Source: an uncultured Eubacteriales bacterium (GTDB lineage: Bacteria; Bacillota; Clostridia; Oscillospirales; Oscillospiraceae). Taken from it: a DNA stretch of 64,000 nt. The notes below the pieces were generated by a model that worked only from the letters and a program-made list of their open reading frames with translations, searched no databases and was not told the DNA's origin. The stretch is taken from assembly GCA_900546915.1 (NCBI GenBank), contig UREY01000009.1:5634-69633 (forward strand). Reading direction: 5' to 3'. Both the position numbers and the translations under genes were made by a program. The first letter of the stretch is position 1. Every line of letters begins with the position of its first letter. This document shows positions 1 to 7,251 of the stretch, piece after piece.

Positions 1-144
1 GCTTCCGGTCGGCACGACATCATCCAAAATGGTCTCCAATAAATACGGAATCAACAGCTCCACCAGAGCGCCAAAGAACTTAATGAGCATCGTCAGGAGA
101 ATATAGCCATAATAGGGGCGAATATACCGACGCAAACCTGTCAT
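1..144 (-). CDS. ABC exporter, N-terminal fragment (cut by window edge)
   Basis: The 48 visible N-terminal residues start MTGLRRYIRPYYGYILLTML and continue with a hydrophobic segment ending near LDDVVP. This is the usual beginning of the first transmembrane segment of a fused membrane/ATPase (ABCB-type) exporter. The Walker motifs lie outside the window, so the call rests on the N-terminus and context. A GGGGG ribosome-binding stretch precedes the ATG. The gene starts 13 bases after a MarR regulator on the same strand, a frequent Firmicute arrangement in which the MarR protein controls drug or peptide export. It is probably co-transcribed with it from the promoter near 650. Confidence 0.7.
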   Translation of the reverse strand, partial: MTGLRRYIRPYYGYILLTMLIKFFGALVELLIPYLLETILDDVVPTGS

Positions 145-157
145 ATGAAATTCCCCC

Positions 158-586
158 CTAACCCTGGCCGGTACGAACTGCGGCCCGGTTTTTCAGCTTC
201 TCTAAAATTCTCTTCAAGCCGTCGCGTTCTTCCTCCGTCAGGTCCTGAGTGATCCAGGCTTCCCACTCGCCCAAAACCCGTCGAATTTCCGGAAGGGCAG
301 CCTCCGCCTGGTCCGTCGGATACAGCCTCGTCACCCTCCGGTCGCTGTCTGAGCAAACCCGCCGGACAAAGCCCGCCTCCTCCAAAACGGCAAGCTGACG
401 GGCCACGCTGCTCTTGCTAAAATAAGTTCTTCGGGCCAGCTGCTCTTGAGAGATTCCGGGGCAACTACAGATTTCCAGCAAATAACTGGCATGACAGGAC
501 TTTAACCCCAGAGGCGCCAGCTGCTCCGCCCGGTACTGCGCCGCGCACCGGGCAATCGAATCCAGCTCCCTCATAAAAAGGGACAT
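158..586 (-). CDS. MarR-family transcriptional regulator
   Basis: A 142-residue protein of normal MarR length. The helix-turn-helix spans roughly residues 35-85, with the recognition part SQEQLARRTYFSKSSVARQL followed by a wing containing DSDRRVTRLYPT, the typical DxRxxxxxLT-like MarR wing. The ATG at 584-586 is chosen over an upstream in-frame start because a GGAGGCGGG ribosome-binding site sits just before it and because the upstream codons cover the operator region. It is first in an operon with the ABC exporter gene. Two palindromes between its promoter and start suggest autorepression. The effector is unknown. Confidence 0.9.
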   Translation of the reverse strand: MSLFMRELDSIARCAAQYRAEQLAPLGLKSCHASYLLEICSCPGISQEQLARRTYFSKSSVARQLAVLEEAGFVRRVCSDSDRRVTRLYPTDQAEAALPEIRRVLGEWEAWITQDLTEEERDGLKRILEKLKNRAAVRTGQG

Positions 587-614
587 TTGACACCCGCCTC
601 CTTCTACTGATCTC

Positions 615-672
615 GTTGCATATGCAACTGTTGCGTGCGCAACTATTATAGCACATTCCCACACGCTGTCAA
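615..672 (-). promoter_or_regulatory. marR promoter with two tandem operator palindromes
   Basis: On the minus strand TTGACA (667-672), a 16-base spacer and TATAAT (645-650) form a consensus vegetative promoter. Immediately downstream lie GTTGCATATGCAAC (615-628, a perfect palindrome) and GTTGCGTGCGCAAC (630-643, one imperfect inner pair), with centres 15 bases apart. Their place just after the -10 box fits repression by the MarR protein encoded downstream. Confidence 0.85.
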
Positions 673-689
673 GCCGCCGTTCGGAACCT

Positions 690-745
690 AAAAAAGACCT
701 GCCTGCCGGATGAATACCGATGGGGTATTCACCCGGCAGGCAGGC
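690..745 (-). terminator. Rho-independent terminator of the spoIIGA-sigE operon
   Basis: Two arms, near 698-718 and 724-744, form a long hairpin (CCTGCCTGCCGG pairs with CCGGCAGGCAGG, extended by GAATACC/GGTATTC). On the minus strand it is followed by CTTTTTTAGG. It lies between the sigE stop and the upstream region of marR. Confidence 0.85.
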
Positions 746-786
746 GCTTTCCGGATACGTTTACAATGTCGCAAAAGCTGTACAAT

Positions 787-1491
787 TTACGAAGTCTGCT
801 TCAAGATTTCCCGGCGCAGGCGGGTCATAATTCGTTTTTCCAGGCGGGAGATATAGGACTGAGAAATTCCCATCAGGTCCGCCACTTCTTTCTGCGTCTT
901 TTCCCGGCGGCCCGCCAAGCCAAAGCGAAGAATGACAATTTTTTTCTCCCGCTCCGGAAGCCGCTCCAACGCCTCTCTCAACAGCTGTTGGTCCACCATA
1001 TCCTCCAGGGGGCGGGAAATCAAATCTCCGTCTGTTCCCAAAACGTCGGAGAGCAGCAGCTCGTTGCCGTCCCAATCGGTATTGATGGGTTCGTCCAGAG
1101 AAATTTCCGTTTTCTGATTGGCAATCTTCCGGATGTGCATTAAAATCTCATTCTCAATGCAACGGGACGCGTAGGTAGCCAATTTGATGTTTTTCTCCCG
1201 CCGGTACGTACTCACGGCTTTAATCAAACCAATGGTGCCGATGGAGATCAAATCCTCAATGTTCACCCCTGTGTTTTCAAAGCGCCGGGCAATATAGACC
1301 ACCAGCCGGAGATTCCGTTCAATGAGTACGCTTTTGGCTTTCGAGTCCCCCGCCTCCATCTGAACCAGGTACTCCTGCTCCTGATCAGAAGGCAGGGGTG
1401 GGGGCAGCACGTCGCTGCCGCCTATGTAGTAAATGCTGCCGGTCTTCCACAGGCCCAAACGCTGCAACAACCAAAACCAAAATTTACGCAT
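787..1491 (-). CDS. sigE: RNA polymerase sporulation sigma factor SigE
   Basis: This 234-residue sigma-70 family protein directs early mother-cell transcription during sporulation. The first 25-30 residues ([20 protein letters not shown]) are the hydrophobic pro-sequence expected of pro-sigma-E. Region 2 follows with [20 protein letters not shown] and [17 protein letters not shown], then region 4 with [15 protein letters not shown] and the helix-turn-helix [20 protein letters not shown]. Its start overlaps the end of the upstream protease gene spoIIGA by 8 bases, the conserved spoIIG order. Length and motifs match the family closely. Confidence 0.97.
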   Translation of the reverse strand: MRKFWFWLLQRLGLWKTGSIYYIGGSDVLPPPLPSDQEQEYLVQMEAGDSKAKSVLIERNLRLVVYIARRFENTGVNIEDLISIGTIGLIKAVSTYRREKNIKLATYASRCIENEILMHIRKIANQKTEISLDEPINTDWDGNELLLSDVLGTDGDLISRPLEDMVDQQLLREALERLPEREKKIVILRFGLAGRREKTQKEVADLMGISQSYISRLEKRIMTRLRREILKQTS

Positions 1492-2275
1492 ATTGTCCCC
1501 CTCCTGTTAAAGCCTCATATTCTCCCGCCGCCGACAACCGGTCCGGCGCAAAAGCCACCAGAGATCCGGCGGGCCTGCCCCCAATGGTCACCCGGTCGCA
1601 CTGCACCGCCAAAAGCAGGCCACCGGCTCCGACTGCCCGGTAAGGAATCAAGCGGCACTTTACAGCCGGCGCCCGGCTGCGCAATGTCGTCATCGCCTGA
1701 CTGGGATCCCGAAGCTGCTCCCGCTGGATGGGTAACAGGCGTTCCGCCGCGTCACATTGCGCGACCAAAACGCTCTGCCCGCTGAAGGGGTCGGACAGCG
1801 TATTGCCGGAATCCCGGAGCGCTGTAAGCTGCACCTGCTTGTTTCCCAGCGTGATGGACACCGGTACCAGCTGACCGGCGTGTCCCATTCCCCCGCGGAG
1901 AAACAGGCGGCACAAAAGAACCAGAAAACCGGCTCCCAAAACCAGCGCCCAAAAGCTCCGCAGCTGGAGGCACAGCGCCAATCCCCCTAAGGCCAGACTG
2001 AGACCCAAAAACAAAAGTCCCTGGCGGAGCTGCTGCCGGCCAAAACCAAAGGCTGCCGCCACCATCAGCCCCAAAAACACCACCCGCCACAGGTTGCCTG
2101 CCAGAAAGCCAAGCCCCGGCAAAACACAGGCGCCTGCATATACAGCGCCGATTCCGGCACCGGCTCCCAATCGCCAGGGCGCTGCCCGTGCGCCGGTGAG
2201 CTGAGCCGTGGCCCGAAGCAAGCCGTAATTGACTGCAAAATTTAAGAGCACCACCAGATCCAGATACACCTTCAA
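1484..2275 (-). CDS. spoIIGA: Sigma-E processing peptidase SpoIIGA
   Basis: A 263-residue membrane-embedded aspartic protease that removes the SigE pro-sequence. The N-terminal half is a run of hydrophobic segments starting [19 protein letters not shown], as in known SpoIIGA proteins. The soluble C-terminal half carries the aspartic protease motif [12 protein letters not shown] with the catalytic Asp near residue 155. I place the start at a TTG (2273-2275) because the conserved N-terminus begins there and GGGGGAG lies five bases upstream; an ATG 31 codons earlier adds a non-conserved stretch. It directly precedes and overlaps sigE. Confidence 0.93.
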   Translation of the reverse strand: MKVYLDLVVLLNFAVNYGLLRATAQLTGARAAPWRLGAGAGIGAVYAGACVLPGLGFLAGNLWRVVFLGLMVAAAFGFGRQQLRQGLLFLGLSLALGGLALCLQLRSFWALVLGAGFLVLLCRLFLRGGMGHAGQLVPVSITLGNKQVQLTALRDSGNTLSDPFSGQSVLVAQCDAAERLLPIQREQLRDPSQAMTTLRSRAPAVKCRLIPYRAVGAGGLLLAVQCDRVTIGGRPAGSLVAFAPDRLSAAGEYEALTGGGQYA

Positions 2276-2326
2276 AACGTCTCCCCCTTCCGTGCCGTTG
2301 CCTTTCCCCTGGTCTTGATGCCCTTT

Positions 2327-2361
2327 AGTATAGCCGTCCCGGGACAAAAAACAGGTCGCAA
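2327..2361 (-). promoter_or_regulatory. Candidate spoIIG promoter with long spacer
   Basis: On the minus strand TTGCGA (2356-2361) and TATACT (2327-2332) are separated by 23 bases. The B. subtilis spoIIG promoter is known for an overlong (22-base) spacer and activation by Spo0A. A partial 0A-like TTTGTC lies within the spacer (6 of 9 matches). Suggestive only. Confidence 0.4.
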
Positions 2362-2521
2362 TCCCCAAAGGAGAATGCGGCCCGTCTCAGTCAAGAACCG
2401 GTATGCTTATGGAAAACGCAGCCCCTTTCCCAACGGCGTCCCAAATTTTCCAGCCGAATCAGGCTAGGCTGTCCCAGATCCCGTCGAAGAGTTTTTCCCG
2501 GCAGAATGCCGATGCTTCAAT

Positions 2522-3124
2522 TTAACCCATGCCGTTTTCATACATCGGGTACCGTCTGCTATCCTCCTGGGTAATTTCTCTGAGCACTTTACAGGGAACG
2601 CCCACTGCCACCACATTTCCGGGAATTGACCTGGTGACGACGCTTCCTGCGCCAATCACGGCGCCGTCTCCAATGGTAACGCCTGCAAGAATTGTGGAGC
2701 CCGCGCCAATCCAGACACAATTTCCAATTGTGATCGGCTTAGCAACCTCGATTCCGGCTTTCCGCTGCTCCGGATCCACGGCATGCTCCGCCGTTGTGAA
2801 GCAGCAGTTCGGCGCAATCCATACATCGTCCCCAAAGGTAACGTTTGCGCCATCGGTTATGATCATATTGTGATTTGCGTAAAACCGGTTGCCGATTTTT
2901 ATGTGATAGCCGTAGTCGCACCAAAACGGCGGCGTAATGATCACATGGTCTCCCATTTCTCCCAGTATCTCTGCGAGCATGTTTCTCTGGGCATCCAGGT
3001 CAACCGGAGATAGTTGATTATATCGAAAGCATTTTTCCTTGCACTTTTTGATTTCCTGTTCCAGCTCTGGGTTGTAGCAGCCCTGAAAATAGCAATTAGT
3101 CGGAATATGGGGACGTCCGCCCAC
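2522..3124 (-). CDS. Maltose/galactoside-type O-acetyltransferase (left-handed beta-helix)
   Basis: A 200-residue hexapeptide-repeat acetyltransferase of the maltose O-acetyltransferase/LacA/NodL group, expected to move acetyl from acetyl-CoA to a sugar hydroxyl. The acceptor-binding cap is seen in NPELEQEIKKCKEKCFRYNQ. The beta-helix with the catalytic His follows, FTTAEHAVDPEQR, then repeats such as TIGNCVWIGAGSTILAGVTI and a C-terminal VAVGVPCKVLREI. The start is a GTG (3122-3124) with AAAGGAGG upstream. The N-terminus is about ten residues shorter than many relatives but all catalytic parts are present. The substrate cannot be told from sequence. Confidence 0.85.
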   Translation of the reverse strand: MGGRPHIPTNCYFQGCYNPELEQEIKKCKEKCFRYNQLSPVDLDAQRNMLAEILGEMGDHVIITPPFWCDYGYHIKIGNRFYANHNMIITDGANVTFGDDVWIAPNCCFTTAEHAVDPEQRKAGIEVAKPITIGNCVWIGAGSTILAGVTIGDGAVIGAGSVVTRSIPGNVVAVGVPCKVLREITQEDSRRYPMYENGMG

Positions 3125-3159
3125 AGTTCACCCGCCTCCTTTTTGATCCTTCTGCAGTC

Positions 3160-3360
3160 TTATTTTTTCATGACCGGATCTCCGTTGCGAAATACGGCGC
3201 GAATGTTTTTTTCCGCTTTGAATCGGGGCGTCATGACCTCCCGGCCGCAGCCCAGACAGCGCAGGCGAAAGTCCATTCCGGTGCGCAGCACCAACCACCT
3301 TTTTTCCCCGCAGGGATGGAGCTTCTTCATTTCCAGAATGTCGTTCAGCTGAATATCCAT
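3160..3360 (-). CDS. DUF951 family small protein
   Basis: A 66-residue protein beginning MDIQLNDILEMKKLHPCGEK and containing RLRCLGCGREVMTPR, the signature of DUF951, a small family with a Cys-rich site (C...CLGC) that could bind a metal. In many Firmicutes it sits near chromosome-partition or S1-domain genes. The start at 3358-3360 has AAAGGAG seven bases upstream and matches the family start; a longer frame upstream is not conserved. The role is unknown. Confidence 0.88.
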   Translation of the reverse strand: MDIQLNDILEMKKLHPCGEKRWLVLRTGMDFRLRCLGCGREVMTPRFKAEKNIRAVFRNGDPVMKK

Positions 3361-3440
3361 ATGAATCTCCTTTCGGCATAGCCCGAAGAACGCAGGCATA
3401 GAATGGGGCAAATCGGATTTTTGAAAGCGAGGGAATCTAT

Positions 3441-4331
3441 ATGCCGACCTATCGTCCGGAAGGGCTTCAAAATCAGCCCATCCCCACCCCCGAGGTGCTG
3501 CGCCGGGCCGGGGGGAGCCGGGAAATCTTTCAGGCCATGTGTATCAAATGCGACGAATTTCATAACCTGGTGGTGGATTTGGGCTGCCTCCGGGGTTTGA
3601 TCCCCCGGGAGGAAACCGCTCTGGGCATTGCCGACGGCAGCGCCCGGGAAATCGCCATCTTGTCCCGGGTGGGAAAGCCGGTTTGCTTTCAGGTTTTGGG
3701 GTTTACCTCCGACGGTACCGTTCTGCTCACGCGGCGGGGCGCCCAGGCAGAAGCGCTGGACTATTTCTTCACCCACCTACAACCTGGAGATATTCTCCCG
3801 GCTGTGGTACAAAACCCCGCCAGCTTCGGGACCTTCTGCGACATCGGATGCGGCGTCACAGCATTGATGAGCATCGAGCGGTGTTCCGTCTCTCGGATCA
3901 CCCATTGCAATCAGCGCTTCTCACCCGGGCAGAAGATCTATGTCTCCATTTTATCTCTGGATCGAGAAGCTCAGAGAATCAATCTAACGCATCGGGAGCT
4001 GCTGGGTACCTGGGCGGAAAATGCCGCCGGATTTCGGGCCGGACAGGCCGTCACAGGTATTGTACGGAGCATCAAGCCCTACGGCGTCTTTATTGAATTG
4101 ACGCCCAATCTATCCGGTCTTGCCGAGCCGGACGACAGCTTGACCCCCGGTCAACTGGTCAGCGTATACATCCGCTCCATTCTGCCGGACAAGCAGAAAA
4201 TGAAACTGACGGTCTTGGAAAAACTGGATTCCCGCCATGTTCCGCCTCAGCTGCTGCGGTACTACCGCACCGTGGGCCGCCTGGACCGATGGGAGTATGC
4301 GCCGGGCAGCGCCGCCGTCACGGTTTTTTAA
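3441..4331 (+). CDS. S1 RNA-binding domain protein
   Basis: A 296-residue protein with about three S1-like units. A degenerate one lies near residues 35-100, one at about 113-185 (LQPGDILPAVVQNPASFGTF) and one at about 195-258 (GQAVTGIVRSIKPYGVFIEL), the last two having the F/Y-G-x-F S1 core. It resembles small ribosomal-protein-S1-like proteins of Clostridia, presumably RNA-binding and cytoplasmic. GAGGG before the ATG is a modest ribosome-binding site. The last 14 bases overlap the convergent rarA gene. Confidence 0.8.
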   Translation: MPTYRPEGLQNQPIPTPEVLRRAGGSREIFQAMCIKCDEFHNLVVDLGCLRGLIPREETALGIADGSAREIAILSRVGKPVCFQVLGFTSDGTVLLTRRGAQAEALDYFFTHLQPGDILPAVVQNPASFGTFCDIGCGVTALMSIERCSVSRITHCNQRFSPGQKIYVSILSLDREAQRINLTHRELLGTWAENAAGFRAGQAVTGIVRSIKPYGVFIELTPNLSGLAEPDDSLTPGQLVSVYIRSILPDKQKMKLTVLEKLDSRHVPPQLLRYYRTVGRLDRWEYAPGSAAVTVF

Positions 4332-5580
4332 TTTCCTGCCAATAACGCTTTGCGGCCTGCTCCAGTTTGTTGGGACCATATTCATAGTAAACCGTCCCGA
4401 CCAGCCCGTCGGGTAAATACTGCTGGCGCACCCAGTGATGGGGAAAATCGTGGGGATACAAATACCCCTGCTCCCGCTCCATTGTATAGGAGTCGGCATG
4501 TACATTTTGCAGGTGCCGGGGAAAATCGCCGCCTTTTCCCCGGCGCACATCCGACAGCGCCCGATCCATAGCGATATGAGCCGAATTGGATTTTGGGGAC
4601 GTGGCCATTAGAACCGCTGCATCGCCCAGGGGAATCCGGGCCTCCGGCATACCCAGCATGTTTGCCGCATCCACACAGGCCTTTACAATGGGGATAATCT
4701 GCGGATAGGCAAGCCCCACATCCTCACAGGCAATCACCATCAGCCGGCGGCAGGCGGAAATCAGATCCCCCGCCTCCAGAAGCCGGGCCAGATAGTGAAC
4801 CGCTGCGTCGGGGTCCGAGCCGCGAATGGACTTTTGGAGCGCCGACAGAAGATCATAGTGATGATCCCCGTCCCGGTCATAGCGCATCGCGGAACGCTGC
4901 GCAACAGCCTCGGCGTCCGCCAGGGTCAAAGTCAGCGTTTCGGCTTGGGGATCTGCTGCAGAAAAGAGAACTTCTACAGCGTTCAAAGCCTTGCGCAGGT
5001 CGCCGCCGCAGGCTTCCGCAATATAGTCCAACGCCCCGTCTTCTGCCGTTACGGAACGCCCTGTCCGGCCCGCTAACAGGGCAATCGCCCGGTTCATGGC
5101 TTTTTTGACCGCCGGAGCCTTGAGCTGCTTGAACTCAAAAATGGTGGACCGGCTCAGGATCGCATTAAAAATATAGAAATACGGATTCTCCGTGGTAGAG
5201 GCAATCAGGGTAATTTTTCCGTTTTCGATGTGCTCCAATAAGGATTGCTGCTGCTTTTTGTTAAAAGATTGAATCTCATCCAAGTACAACAGCACGCCGT
5301 CCGGAGCCATCAACGTATCCAGCTGAGAGACAATTTCTTTAATATCTGCAGTAGAAGCTGTGGTGGCATTCAGCCGGTACAGCTTTCTTTTTGTCCGCTC
5401 GGCGATGAGATTGGCCACCGTGGTTTTCCCCGTACCGGAGGGCCCGTAAAAAATCAGATTTGGAATGTTTCCGGATTCAATGAGCCGCCGGAGTATGGCG
5501 CCGGGCCCTAAAATATGGTCCTGCCCGACCACATCGTCCAGGGTAGTCGGGCGAATGAAATCCGCCAAAGGCTGGTACAT
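4318..5580 (-). CDS. rarA: Replication-associated recombination protein A (RarA/MgsA AAA+ ATPase)
   Basis: A 420-residue AAA+ ATPase related to clamp loaders that acts at stalled forks. MYQPLADFIRPTTLDDVVGQ opens the domain. Walker A is GPSGTGKTT, Walker B LYLDEIQSFN (usual DEIHRF, here DEIQSF) and sensor 1 IASTTENP. The C-terminal MgsA region includes KSIRGSDPDAAVHYLARLLE and later YPHDFPHHWVRQQYLPDGL. The start at 5578-5580 follows GGAGGGGAGAAAAGC and gives the family N-terminus; longer in-frame starts exist but are not conserved. Confidence 0.95.
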   Translation of the reverse strand: MYQPLADFIRPTTLDDVVGQDHILGPGAILRRLIESGNIPNLIFYGPSGTGKTTVANLIAERTKRKLYRLNATTASTADIKEIVSQLDTLMAPDGVLLYLDEIQSFNKKQQQSLLEHIENGKITLIASTTENPYFYIFNAILSRSTIFEFKQLKAPAVKKAMNRAIALLAGRTGRSVTAEDGALDYIAEACGGDLRKALNAVEVLFSAADPQAETLTLTLADAEAVAQRSAMRYDRDGDHHYDLLSALQKSIRGSDPDAAVHYLARLLEAGDLISACRRLMVIACEDVGLAYPQIIPIVKACVDAANMLGMPEARIPLGDAAVLMATSPKSNSAHIAMDRALSDVRRGKGGDFPRHLQNVHADSYTMEREQGYLYPHDFPHHWVRQQYLPDGLVGTVYYEYGPNKLEQAAKRYWQEIKKP

Positions 5581-5861
5581 GCTTTTCTCCCCTCCCGAGC
5601 CACGCGGACCGCGCATCCGGCGGTCCATGTGTACACCGTAACGGAACTCCAACTTGCTTGGTTCCTTTTTCATTTTTTCATAGTATAGCACACCGGAACA
5701 GAAAATTCTACAGCCACCTTTTGTGGAAGGGGATTTCATTTCCCCGTCTGGGAATCCCCGGCGCAGGTTTTCCGGCGGAAATTTTTAAGATTCTGCGCTT
5801 GCAGGTCAGTCTGATCTATGATACGATAATCCAGTCAGATTAAAAATGGGGAGGAAGTTGG

Positions 5862-7049
5862 ATGACAGAATTAATAGAAAGAAAAGCCCTGCTGCTATAT
5901 GAGGCGATAGAGATGCTCTATAAATACATCAACGGCATTTCCTTTCACGACATAGCCGAATCCATGGCGCATTTATATGGCAGCGCCTTCCCCGCTATTT
6001 TCGCTCGGAAGCTGGACTGCCTGGAGCGGATTACCCAGGAGGCCTGCGCCGGGCTGCAGGTGCAAAGCCGACCGATGCAGCGATTTTTCCGCCGTTTTGA
6101 AACAGATGCGGTTCGGGACAATCTCTGCCTGGCCAAAGTGATGACCCTGTCCTTTTTTCTGTACGAATTTCCGGATCTGGACCGGGAAGCAGATGCTCTC
6201 AAAGCACGTTGGGCTCAAATGCAGCGGCATGGTTTCCAGATCAAAGGAGTGAGCATGTCCGGCCTGGAGTTTCGTCCTTTGGCGCCGGAGCAGACTCCCA
6301 CAGGCTTGGTGGATCAGATGTGCGATCTGAACTATCCGGCGGAGTACAAAATGGAGATCCTGCAAATGCTGACGCACTATGACGCTTTTCTTGACACTTT
6401 GGTGGAGCTGATTCGTCCGTATGCCCTGCGGCTGCAAGCGCTGCTGGAGCAGGAAAGCTGGCTTCTGGATACCACTGCGGCATATTGGCAGGAGCAGTTT
6501 CACGGCACCTCCCCTTCCCAGCTGGTTCAGCTCATTGCCCAGGCAAAAGAAAATCTCCCCCAGCAGGCAGAAACCCGCATCCATTTCTCGCTGATGAACT
6601 GCACCGGCATCCTGTACGATCTGGAGGGAGAATACTCCGTGGCATGCCGGGGCTGCAGCACGTTTATCATCGGCTGCGCCGTTACCATTCACAGTACCAT
6701 CCGGAAGGTGGGCGGTAGCGTAGAGCGCACCTGCGCCATCCTCCGCTCCATCAGCGATAAAAGCAAGTTTGAGGTTCTTCAACGTCTGGGGGCGGAACGG
6801 TCCTATTGTCAGAAGCTGGCCGAGGACATGAATATCAATCCCGGCCACATGTCCCGCATTCTCATGACACTGTTTCAATACGGTTTTCTGACTCGGGAGC
6901 AGGAACAGTCCCGATATTACTACACCACCAATCGGGATAGCATTTCCACCTTTTTATCCGGTGTCCGGCAGCTTCTGGTTGGGAAACCGGAGGAAACAAG
7001 ACCCAAACCCCCGGCGCAGGATTGCACCGGTAGCCAAAACACCAGGTAA
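5862..7049 (+). CDS. Winged-helix (ArsR-like) transcriptional regulator with large N-terminal domain
   Basis: A 395-residue protein whose C-terminal part, about residues 300-375, is an ArsR-type winged helix (KFEVLQRLGAERSYCQKLAE, then GHMSRILMTLFQYGFLTREQ and YYYTTNRDSI). The first 290 residues are mostly helical with no family I can name; similar large ArsR-like proteins occur in gut Clostridia. A GGGGAGG ribosome-binding site precedes the ATG. Upstream (5803-5830) TTGCAG and TACGAT at 17-base spacing are a possible promoter. It faces the giant protease gene, but a terminator separates them, so a regulatory link is only a guess. Confidence 0.75.
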   Translation: MTELIERKALLLYEAIEMLYKYINGISFHDIAESMAHLYGSAFPAIFARKLDCLERITQEACAGLQVQSRPMQRFFRRFETDAVRDNLCLAKVMTLSFFLYEFPDLDREADALKARWAQMQRHGFQIKGVSMSGLEFRPLAPEQTPTGLVDQMCDLNYPAEYKMEILQMLTHYDAFLDTLVELIRPYALRLQALLEQESWLLDTTAAYWQEQFHGTSPSQLVQLIAQAKENLPQQAETRIHFSLMNCTGILYDLEGEYSVACRGCSTFIIGCAVTIHSTIRKVGGSVERTCAILRSISDKSKFEVLQRLGAERSYCQKLAEDMNINPGHMSRILMTLFQYGFLTREQEQSRYYYTTNRDSISTFLSGVRQLLVGKPEETRPKPPAQDCTGSQNTR

Positions 7050-7074
7050 CACACACGATGCACAGCTCCTGACT

Positions 7075-7106
7075 GGACGCCGCCGAAGTTGCGGCGTCCT
7101 TTTTCG
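7075..7106 (+). terminator. Rho-independent terminator
   Basis: GGACGCCGC pairs with GCGGCGTCC around a seven-base loop, followed by TTTTTC. It ends the regulator transcript before the protease promoter. Confidence 0.9.
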
Positions 7107-7156
7107 TGCAAAGCCATCTCCTCTTTTTTTCTTTTTTACATTTTCCAAGAAATGGG

Positions 7157-7211
7157 TTGAAAAATGCGAGAAGGTGCAGTATAATATTGCGCATAGAAGC
7201 AATATGCTTCT
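7157..7211 (+). promoter_or_regulatory. Promoter and leader hairpin of the giant surface protease gene
   Basis: TTGAAA (7157-7162), 17 bases, then TATAAT (7180-7185). Ten bases further on, AGAAGCA/TGCTTCT (7195-7211, loop of three) forms an inverted repeat at the start of the transcript that could be an operator or a 5' stabilising hairpin. Confidence 0.8.
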
Positions 7212-7251
7212 GGGACGAGATCCGAAATAAGAAAAGAAGGAAGGTTTTGAC

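Noticed and set aside
2522..3160. Frameshift at the N-terminus of the acetyltransferase
   Set aside because: The protein looks about ten residues short, but a GTG start with AAAGGAGG and an intact acceptor and catalytic region explain it without an error.
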